64,000 bases of DNA from Corydoras sp. C115 (Eukaryota; Chordata; Actinopteri; Siluriformes; Callichthyidae): contig JAFMOC010000315.1 in the NCBI GenBank assembly GCA_019802505.1, positions 1 through 64,000 on the forward strand, read 5' to 3'. The notes beneath the pieces are model-generated. The model saw only the letters and a list, made by a program, of their open reading frames with translations, ran no database searches and had not been told where the DNA came from. Positions 55,949 to 64,000 of this stretch are shown in pieces. Both the position numbers and the translations under genes were made by a program. Numbering within the stretch: position 1 is the first letter of the stretch; every line of letters starts with the position of its first letter.

Positions 55949-57882
55949 GTAAGCTGTGTTTTTTTTCAAGGTACCATCACTGGAATGATAAAGACGTACA
56001 ATGTTTATCATTTTGATCAAATCAATGAGCGTTTCTAGTAAAACGGCCAAGTTATTAAAACATCTTCATATAATATAATAGTTATAGTGGTTTTGCAGTC
56101 ATATTTTGGTGATTTAAAAAAAAAAAAGTAACCTTTAATACCTCTTTCTTTGTGCTTTTATTTGTAAACACCTGCAGAGGTCCCAGAGGAGGAGTATGAT
56201 CCTCGATCGCTATTTGAGAGACTGCAGGAGCAGAAGGATAAAAAGCAGGAGGAGTTCGAGGAGCAGTTCAAATTCAGTAAGACCTTCCTTCTTTCTCAAC
56301 CCCCACATGTGCTGCTTGGTTCAGCCTGTATAGATCCATATCTGACCTAATTTATACTCCGGGTGTATTTAGTGTCAGGAAGTGAGGGAATGCAGTAGGG
56401 TTGAAGCCACTGGCAGGAGACTGAGAAGCTCTCACAGCTCCACTTCTTCTCGGTATCCCTGGAGACGGAGCCCGAGCCTTCCTCAGTCTCCCTGGCGACC
56501 AGCAGCTCCTTATCCTAGCTTTCAGCATAGAGTTAATCTAAGGGCAGATTGCTTGATCTGTGTAATAACAAGGCATTCAACAGCTAGTAGGGAAGAAAAA
56601 GGCTGGTACTAAAGAACGTTTCAGTGAGACTGTAGAGACCGCAGGCTGTAATAATGAAACGCCCTTTTATAATTACACCAAATGCCAAGGTTTCCTCTTA
56701 AACTCATTCATTTGCAGAGGGACATTTTATAAAGGACCAAGAGGCACTGTGAAGCATAGAGCAAATACATGTTGATGCTGCAGCAGATTTGCTATTTTCC
56801 AATGAATGTTGGCTATGACAATGTGAGTTTTCTGTTAAAACACTTTGAGGATGAATAGAACAAAGGAAACAAATAATATGTTTAAAGGAGGGGCGTATGT
56901 AAACCATCACACAGTGGCCCCTTAAAGCCAAAATCAGGCTAAAGTAACACTTAACAACCACTCACAGACATCCTTGCATCCTGCCTACTGATGCATTAGC
57001 AACCACCTAGCTGTGTAGTCCCTCTTTAAATATGACGGTATGTGTGTTAAATAAAAAAACATTCCAGCAAAGAATGAAAATCAGAACTACCTCCCATCAG
57101 GATTCAGGTCATTTCTTTAGATGAGCTCTAATTGCCCCATCTGATCTCCTCTCCCATTGTAGAAAACATGGTGAAAGGCTTGGATGACGACGAGGCCAGC
57201 TTTCTAGATGAGGTCTCACGGCAACAGTGTCTGGTGGAAAAACAGAGGAGAGATGAGGACAAGTTGGAGATCCAGGAATACAGGATATCCTTTTACCTTC
57301 GTATTTGTACTCACATATCGAGCCTCGTTGCACGACTTTAGATGTCTGAGAAGAAGGGGTCTGCGTGTCAGTGCTTAGTCTTCTTTGTTTTCCTGATGGT
57401 AAACACACGGCTGTCAGGTCGGAGGCAGCCTACTGCAGCTTGTTAGTGCTTCAGATTCACTGTAACACAGCTGAAGTTTAAAAGAAAGTCTGGATAAGTT
57501 TGGCATAAGTCATGTCAATAAGTGGTTACTGTGGCTAATTAGTCTCTGTTCGTTTGAATATTGCTGCAGGATGGTTCGGTTAATCTGTAAGGGAGGAAAA
57601 GGAATACATAATTTAGTAATAACCAGTGAGATCAGTCCAGTACAAATTTATTTGAGATAATTTATTAAGATCTCTGTGGGAACTGTTTGATGAAATTTGA
57701 GTGAATAAAATGGCCCTTAGTGTAAAACTAAGGATGCTGGATTCTACTAAGAAGTTAAACTTAATGTAATGTAGAACCTGTCGTGTGATTTAGTGTCCTT
57801 TTCTCAGATCCTGCTGTTCATACTGATGTCTGAGTAATGAAAAACAACAAAAAAGAAAGAACAAAGAATGGTTAGGGTTAGG

Positions 57883-57913
<31 letters not shown>

Positions 57914-60055
57914 GCTACTTTCCAAATGGATGATCTGGTCCTGTTTCAGGTTTTATTCTGTAAACACAACACCAATCTGCCACATACAAATGCATATAAA
58001 ATGCTGTTTCTTTACAACCTTTGACAGTAGACATTTGGTGGCTGAGTATCTAGTATCTGCAGTCTGACATTATCACATTCTTTTCAGGGTTGTGTATCCG
58101 GATCCTTGTACTCTGTCCATGAAAAAAAAACAGAGATTTCCTGGCACACTGAAAAGCCAATTTATTTATCTTGGATTGTTCCGTCACATTGCCTGGAGAG
58201 TTGAACAATGAGAGATCATTCTATTTTGATATTGGTGCATTACCCACAATGCCCCCTTTTTCCTTGAAAAACTAAAAAAAAAAAAATCCCCTGGAAAGCA
58301 GAATGGCACTGTTAGGTGTCTGAGAAATGACTCATGCACACACTTTACATAACAGAGATGAGGTGAGGTCACATAATTTATAGCCTAAAAATCTTTTAAA
58401 TGGACAAATGGAAGCTGTCACTGGACTTGAAATAAATGGAATGAGTATTAGTTTTGCGGCTGCTGAAGCCCTTGTTTTTGTGGACTCATTCTATACAACA
58501 TAATTTAATCATTAAAGAGATTGGCTTCATGTGTTTTTTTTATTAATAAAGACAAATGAAGCACGGTCGATAAAGTTCTACTGCCAGTTCCATTCTTAGT
58601 GCTGAGGAGCCTTGGCGGTATGTGGTGGCAGCAGCGCTGTCGCCTCCACTGAGATGGCTGCTGTTCTGCCCCTTGGTGGAATCTCTCAGTGCAGGCTAAT
58701 TGAAGCGGCTTAGTCTCCTGGGACTGAAAGTTTTTCTTATCTAGGTTTTCAGGACAGGGAGCTGGTTTCTATACTAGAAAGCAGCAGTAATATATAAAGG
58801 ACCTTTACTGTTTCCAGGTAGTGTTTAATAAAATCCTCTATTCTTTATTTTACTTCAGGCTTCGTCATTTAGGTTTAGTGAAGTTCAATGCTTAATTACT
58901 TGCAGTCGTATTGAACACAGGTTGAGATGAATTGAAATGTATTTGCAAGCTTCTTAACACTGAGGCTCACAGTGCTTTAAAGAAACTTGCTGCTACGGAG
59001 AGTCAGAAAAAGGAACCGGAGAAAAAAGCTGGAACTAAACCAGAACAAAAGACCAGCCACTTGTCCCAAGCGCACCTGCTGGCCGGGGCAGTGAAGCGGC
59101 GCAGGTCAGTGGAGCTACACATGAGAGATTCTGTATTATTGCTGATAAATTCTAAGAAATACATGCAACATGTTTGACAGGGGCGGCACGGTGGCTTAGT
59201 GGTTAGCACGTTCGCCTCTCAGCGCTAGGGATTCCCGGTTCGAATCCCCATCTGGGTGGAGTTTCCATGTTCTCCCCGTGTCCGCGTGGGTTTCCTCCGG
59301 GTTCTCCGGTTTCCTCCCACAGTCCAAAAACATGGATCAAGTCAATTGAGTTCTCCAAATTGCCCCATATAGAGTGTGTATGTCTGTGTGAGTGTGTGCC
59401 CAGCGATGGATTGGCGCCCTGTCCTGGGTCTATCTGCCCAGCGCCCGAAATGTTCTCCCCTGGATGGGCATGTGGAACCCCTCTGCGACCCTAATAGAGG
59501 ATAAAGCGGATGATAATGAATGAATGAATGAATGTTTGACATGAGATTTGTAAAGCTTACTTTTCTTTACATGTATGTTTTTTTTTCCTGATGTTCTTTT
59601 GTTTTTTGGCACATAGCTCCTCTCAGTCATCAGACAGCAACAAAAAGCAGAAACTGGAAGACACAACGGCGGCAGCAGCAGCTGTAGATGGAAAGCAGAC
59701 AGGTGAGCAGAGGCCACTTTGACTGAGCTACAGTAAAACATTAAAAAATTGGCAATTCCCAATATGATTTCAAAGACATCCCATGTTATGTCCCGTTTGA
59801 GGTGATATAAAGCACCTGCTCCTTTTTTAATAGTCTTCTGCATGTTTTCTTCCAGAACAGGACACGGAGAAGCAGAAGGCCGCACCCTGCTCCGCACGCG
59901 GGGGCACGCTCCTCCGACCTTCTGCGGCCATGTGCGTGGGAATTCTGCCAGGTCTCGGAGCTTATTCAGGCAGCAGCGACTCCGAATCGAGCAGCGACAG
60001 TGAAGGTAGCATGGACGGATCCAATTCTCGCACCTGCCACAGGCTCCTCAGATAA
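55834..60055 (+). CDS. psme3ip1: PSME3-interacting protein (FAM192A/NIP30/PIP30), 6 coding exons
   Basis: Coding exons: 55834-55948, 56178-56276, 57163-57284, 58971-59104, 59617-59702, 59856-60055. Phases join to 252 codons (251 aa; human 254). The NIP30-type N-terminus is clear (RKFVSESELEEKRKKRQEEW, EVPEEEYDPRSLFERLQEQK, MVKGLDDDEASFLDEVSRQQ), rich in charged helix and probably coiled. The C-terminus carries VGILPGLGAYSGSSDSESSS followed by DSE (residues 213-235). This acidic serine tract corresponds to the CK2-phosphorylated segment reported to bind the nuclear proteasome activator PA28-gamma (PSME3). ATG has A at -3 and G at +4. Intron 3 (57285-58970) is AT-AC, U12 type. The last 16 residues differ from the mammalian end, so the final splice choice is less certain. 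Convergent with cpne2. Confidence 0.94.
56178..56276 (+). CDS. psme3ip1: psme3ip1 coding exon 2
   Basis: Encodes EVPEEEYDPRSLFERLQEQK through EEQFKF. Acceptor CCTGCAG, donor GTAAGA. Confidence 0.95.
56277..57162 (+). other. psme3ip1: psme3ip1 intron 2
   Basis: Unique sequence without SINEs; GT-AG ends. No additional exon is supported. Confidence 0.8.
57163..57284 (+). CDS. psme3ip1: psme3ip1 coding exon 3
   Basis: Encodes KNMVKGLDDDEASFLDEVSR through QEYR. It ends at an ATATCCTTTT donor, the U12-type AT-AC consensus, in phase 0. Confidence 0.92.
57285..58970 (+). other. psme3ip1: U12-type AT-AC intron of psme3ip1
   Basis: The 5' end is ATATCCTTTT and the 3' end is AC. TTCTTAAC at 58951-58958 closely matches the U12 branch-point consensus, with the branch A 13 bases before the terminal AC. 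No GT-AG pair restores the conserved YR-SALKK protein join. Confidence 0.9.
58971..59104 (+). CDS. psme3ip1: psme3ip1 coding exon 4
   Basis: Encodes SALKKLAATESQKKEPEKKA through HLLAGAVKRR, matching the SQAKLLAGAVK motif of the family. Donor GTCAGT. Confidence 0.93.
59180..59531 (+). mobile_element. DANA/V-SINE-like tRNA-derived SINE, full-length reference copy
   Basis: This is the best full-length copy of the dominant repeat. The 5' tRNA-like head has an A box (TGGCTTAGTGG) and a perfect B box (GGTTCGAATCC). The central domain (GTTTCCATGTTCTCCCC, GGGTTTCCTCCGGGTTCTCC) is the conserved core of fish DANA/V-SINEs. The tail ends in (TGAA)n. Target-site duplication ATGTTTGACA at 59170-59179 and 59532-59541. 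It lies in psme3ip1 intron 4. Confidence 0.93.
59617..59702 (+). CDS. psme3ip1: psme3ip1 coding exon 5
   Basis: Encodes SSSQSSDSNKKQKLEDTTAA through DGKQT. Acceptor ACATAG, donor GTGAGC. Five consecutive alanines make this exon more variable than its neighbours. Confidence 0.88.
59856..60055 (+). CDS. psme3ip1: psme3ip1 coding exon 6 and stop
   Basis: Encodes the conserved MCVGILPGLGAYSGSSDSES block and ends with 16 lineage-specific residues before TAA. GGTAGC at 60004-60009 could be a weak donor for an alternative end. Confidence 0.82.
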
Positions 60056-62249
60056 ACACACTGATACTGCAAACCATTTCGTCAGTCTGCTCACATTTCT
60101 TCCTCACTGAAGCCCATTTGGGCGCATTTTTGTTGTGTTGTCGATGTGTTGAAACGTTCGGATCTCAGTAAGCCCGGTGTTTTGGTTCTGCTTCTTGCAT
60201 TTTTCTGTTTAGAATCGTTTCCTCATCTGCTTTATCGAATTAAAGGCTTCTATAACTGCAGTTGGCATCGTGGTCATTACTATGTTGTGCGCTGACAGAT
60301 GTTCCCACCTTCACACTACTTTTACATTCTATACAGTTTAAATACCTGGCACCAAAACCTGGAGACGACACCCACCTGCCTCTGCAGCATGAAGACCCTG
60401 ATGTCCGAGGACTACAGGGAAGACGACGAAAAGATTCTGTGATAAAGGAACTTTTTATTGCCAAGCTGCGTGTGGAATAGTCTTGCTTTAATTTCAAAAG
60501 TTTTTTTTAAATTATGTTATGAAGAAAATGCTGGATTTTTTATGAATTGATCCTCATAAGGAGATGAATGTGTGTGATTAAAGCCAGAAGGGGGTAAAAT
60601 ATTTTTGTCATTTGATTCATTTTTTTTTTATCCTTTATCTCTTTTTCAAAAACTTTATATAATTCTGTCACAGATGCTGTTTATGAGATGCTGATTTCAG
60701 ACTTCATAACAGCGACGCTCAGCTGGTAGCAAAACTGTTTAAAATTCATCTGCATAGTGAAGTTAAAACTGAAAACCTTCAGCAGAAACTACACTGTGCA
60801 GTGATGAACTTCATTTAGGAGAAATCATGTAGTGACTAAAAACATCTCTTAATCACAGCATGTTCAGCCTTGAGACAGATAGGCTACAACAAATCTACAC
60901 TACATAGAAACAATGGTTTAAACGGCACCTACTAATAGCTGCTTTGTTGGTTATGATGCGCCCTGCCACACTGGTTCTATAAACGGGGGGTCCAGCGTAC
61001 CTCTGTAGTATTCCGTTACCAAATCTGCTGATTGAAGGGGAGAGTCACAGTTTATAAATTCACAGGCATGTAAGAAATCGCGTTGAACCAAAACAAATCA
61101 GTAGGTAGTTACCATATTTGACTTTTCCCATCTTTGTGTTACAGTTTTTAAAGCCAATGAGCAAAAATATGTGTCCAAATTGCGATTTGAACTCGTGAAA
61201 GCCTTGGAAAAGTTAGATTACATCATTAAAACATGTTAATCATTAACCACCAGAACTGACAGCCCTTTTGAAATAAACAAATCAAAGTTGGAATTTGGCC
61301 ACCCTTAGTTTTAGCATGATCTTGTAATTATCTTGCATTTAATTTAATTTGAAGCTTGGTCTGTAAAGTGTAGCTCCACCACTAGCATCACATCAAGTGA
61401 AATTTATTTACCTGAGTACTGTAACAAATAACTGACGGAATTGTAAAAAAAAAAAAAAACTACATCATTACTTTTAACTGTTACTGTACAACACAAAATG
61501 CAAAGCACTACAGAAATACAGATAATACAGAGAATATCAGATTGTTAACATATAGAAAGTTACATTCAGTGAAAAGAGCACACTTCTCTACTCCGTTTTT
61601 CAGCATCCACAGCTCTGCCAGGTACGAAACCTCTTCGCAAAACTTCGGACACTATCTGCCAACTGGAGTGTAAAATCACACCTGCTGCATTAGAGGACTT
61701 AGTGACTGACAGTCACACAGAGAAAAACACTCTTACATTGCATTCTGGTTTCAAACATGGACACTTAGCTCCAGTCCTAATGCTTTCGCGAGGAGGGGGG
61801 GGGTAGTCAAAGATACCATTGAAAAATTTTAGGGAATTTGCTGATGCTGAAATCATATTTTAGGAGAATCACTTTTACACATTTGACATTTTTACATGTC
61901 TTAATGACAAAAAACATACAGACATAACTCTTTATATTCCTTCCTAAAATCATGTACCCATCAGTCTTGCTCTGCTCAGACATGATCAATGATACTGCAA
62001 GAACTAAAATCTCTGTTATAATGGTTTATAAAATCACCGTGGGGGCTTAGTGTGAATGTCTTTGTTTTCTTTCAGGACTGGAGTTACAAACTGGCGTATG
62101 TAAACCAATAAATAGAAACATTTACTTCTTTTAAACAATAAATTATAGAAAAAAAGCATGCGCTTTGTCCTTCAAATTGGTCAATGACTCTTTTTGTAAA
62201 CAGTGAGTAGCTTTTGGCAACATGCAGTGTGAACTCCAGAGCCTAGTTT
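60056..62249. other. Convergent 3' region of psme3ip1 and cpne2
   Basis: AT-leaning sequence without SINE copies. It should hold both 3' UTRs, which may approach or overlap each other. An open stretch at 60337-60480 after an AG is not like any known psme3ip1 end. Confidence 0.6.
60577..60582 (+). terminator. psme3ip1: Candidate polyadenylation signal of psme3ip1
   Basis: ATTAAA about 520 bases after the stop; another ATTAAA is at 60239-60244. Neither is proven. Confidence 0.3.
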
Positions 62250-62357
62250 TCACTCCGGCATCGTGTTTCTAGGCGACAGGTTCCTCTGTTTGAAGTACTG
62301 AGTGACCTGCTGAGGCAGTTCAGCCAAAACTGATTTGGCTAAAGTTTCCTTTGGAGC
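62250..62357 (-). CDS. cpne2: cpne2 last coding exon
   Basis: 36 codons including the stop, encoding the conserved LAELPQQVTQYFKQRNLSP tail. It is too short and acceptor-dependent to show as an isolated long frame. Confidence 0.93.
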   Translation of the reverse strand, partial: APKETLAKSVLAELPQQVTQYFKQRNLSPRNTMPE

Positions 62358-63133
62358 CTGAAACAATAAAAAAAAAACAAGCGGATAATCAAATACATGC
62401 ATATGAATGATTCAATGGTTCCTGGAGAAATTATAAACTTTCAATAACCCAAATATAACACTGCATACTACAACATGGGATAACCACACCCACTTTTACG
62501 GAAAGCTTTGCTGCTGATTTATAAGACTAGTACTCTACATTTAGCCTTAAATAAATCAGTTTAAACTAAACCGTAGCCAATTATTGATTTTGCAGTGAAC
62601 TGTCTAAAAACAAGATAATATTAACGTCTTGATTTATTTGTTGCATAACTAAACAATTGATGAGTCAATAATTGCATGTATGATATTTACATTTACATCA
62701 GTTTGCAGGGAACTGCTATCTAAAGCATGATGCAACATAACTGCCTCGTTTAACAGCCCCGTGGGGGCAGCGTAGTAGTGCCAGATCCTGAACCCTCACC
62801 CTTCTGATGGTTTATTACTCAGTCCGCTGAACTGTCACTGCCATAATAAGATGGATGAAAAATGCAGCAATAGAAAGAACAAAGAAAATAACTCACATTG
62901 CGAAAATCCCTAAACGGGACAAACTGCACTATGTCCCTGACTGCCTCCTCGCCCGTGTAGGATCGCAGTGCGCTACTGTCCCCATCTAGAAACTCCATTG
63001 CAGCGAAGTCAGCATTTCCCACACCAATAATGATGATGGACATTGGCAGTTTAGCAGCTTGCACTACAGCATGCCGTGTTTCATCCATGTCACTGATTAC
63101 GCCGTCAGTAATAATCAGCAACGTGAAATATTG
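62250..63133 (-). CDS. cpne2: Copine-2, C-terminal two coding exons (gene continues beyond the right edge)
   Basis: Copines bind membranes through two N-terminal C2 domains in response to calcium and carry a C-terminal von Willebrand A-like copine domain. Only the end of the copine domain is here: exon 63133-62897 (79 codons, QYFTLLIITDGVISDMDETR, LPMSIIIIGVGNADFAAMEF, RDIVQFVPFRDFRN) and exon 62357-62250 (APKETLAKSVLAELPQQVTQ and YFKQRNLSPRNTMPE, then TGA). The join is phase 0 with a GTGAGT donor and a TTTCAG acceptor. The ISDM-ETRHAVVQA and NADFAAMEFLDGD stretches fit CPNE2 better than CPNE1 or CPNE3 from memory. No further exon is seen between 63,134 and 64,000. Confidence 0.93.
62897..63133 (-). 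CDS. cpne2: cpne2 penultimate coding exon
   Basis: 237 bases, 79 codons, with acceptor CCTTTACAG and donor GTGAGT. It encodes the DGVISDM and GVGNADF motifs of the vWA-like fold. Confidence 0.95.
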
Positions 63134-64000
63134 CTGTAAAGGCCAAGGGCAGAAAACAGCATTGCATAAGGAACAAGCATATGGACAGATCAGAAACATG
63201 GTGGTCATTATTAAGCTTTATAGACTGGTTTAGAGATGTTTAAATGAGCCCAAATAGCCCTTCTGTTTTTCAGGCCTCAGGCTTAGTACATACAGAGTGG
63301 TTCTATTTTTATTATGTTAAATTAGGAATTATAAAACCATTACAGAACATAAATTACCCAACTGTGAGTTACAATACATAATATTGCCTATAATTATTTG
63401 TCTGTTAGTCTCCATTATCAGTGTATGACAGTCTGGCAAATAAGAAGTAATTGTAAAGAAGAGTAGTAGAAGGGAATTTATACTGTCACACTTTATTTCA
63501 CAGCAGCACATCATTGGAACTAAAAGTGAGCATGGAGCTTTGCCTCTCCTCAGCATGCAAACTTAATAAATCAACTTTCCAGCTGCACAATGACTGCATT
63601 TGTTCATCACAGTCCTGGGGCAAAGCAACAGCAAGGATTCTAATGAACACTAACACACTCAGCCATGTGGATTTGTCAGAGCAGAGTGTGTTCCTTTTCA
63701 GGCTTGGCCATTGCCCAAAATTATGATTAAACAGGGCAAATGGGGGTTGGGATCTCACATACTAACAAGATATAAACATGCTTGACAAGTTGGTCTGGCA
63801 AATGAAACAAATGAAATGAAATGAAACACGTGGTCTCTTTTTTTTTTTATTTTTTTTTTTACTAATGTTCACGCTCACATTTCATGTCAAATGTAAAAAT
63901 TAACTACAGAGTGAACCAAATCTGTGCCCCCTGCCCTAGTGTGATAATGGAATAGTTCCCTTAGGCACAATGTCAAAGCTCCCCTGCTTCTGTCCTTCCC
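63134..64000 (-). other. cpne2: cpne2 intron sequence at the window edge
   Basis: AT-rich with a T-run near 63,838-63,860. I searched for the preceding copine exon (NHVA motif) and did not find it, so this is intron. Confidence 0.6.

Noticed and set aside
59180..59260. A genuine tRNA gene
   Set aside because: The A and B boxes belong to the SINE head; the sequence cannot fold a full cloverleaf and continues into the SINE core.
60262..60480. 72-residue open frame after psme3ip1
   Set aside because: Joining it from the GGTAGC donor to the AG at 60336 gives an immediate stop, and the peptide resembles no known psme3ip1 end. It is probably 3' UTR.

Overview
This window is vertebrate nuclear DNA, almost certainly from a teleost fish. 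Four split genes with clear vertebrate orthologues can be rebuilt from splice sites and protein identity. The rest is intron and intergenic DNA full of (CA)n, (TA)n and homopolymer tracts and about forty copies or fragments of tRNA-derived SINEs of the fish DANA/V-SINE type. The species cannot be named from sequence alone.

Layout. 1-12,010: no gene recognised; a CpG-rich block at about 270-990, a 0.95 kb CA-rich minisatellite at 2,170-3,120, SINEs, and a few unique blocks that look like non-coding regulatory DNA. 11,930-34,102 (+): peds1/tmem189 (plasmanylethanolamine desaturase), complete in six coding exons (287 aa), with a CpG-rich promoter and a 9.6 kb first intron; intron 3 holds a second CpG-rich block at 25,320-26,460. 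34,103-40,886: tail-to-tail spacer. 40,887-49,109 (-): rspry1 (RING and SPRY domain protein), complete in 14 coding exons (578 aa), with a probable upstream non-coding exon at about 51.63-51.75 kb. 51,560-51,960: CpG island, the likely shared promoter of rspry1 and the divergent psme3ip1. 55,834-60,055 (+): psme3ip1/fam192a (PA28-gamma interacting protein, PIP30), six coding exons (251 aa), with one intron that has AT-AC ends and U12-type signals. 62,250-63,133 (-): the last two coding exons of cpne2 (copine-2); the rest of the gene lies beyond the right edge.

The genes do not form a pathway. peds1 makes plasmalogen lipids in the ER, rspry1 is a secreted or membrane-associated RING/SPRY protein, psme3ip1 modulates the nuclear PA28-gamma proteasome, and copine-2 is a calcium-dependent membrane-binding protein. 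The rspry1-psme3ip1-cpne2 order and orientation mirrors the mammalian cluster (human 16q13, from memory). In mammals peds1 lies elsewhere (human 20q13), so its position here marks a lineage-specific rearrangement.

Most notable: the AT-AC intron in psme3ip1; the rspry1 leader, where a short uORF ends in ATGA overlap with the first start codon while an in-frame second start (Met-Gly-Asn-Ser-Cys) has a near-ideal initiation context; and several generations of nested SINE insertions with readable target-site duplications. I found no evidence of a wholly new biological system.
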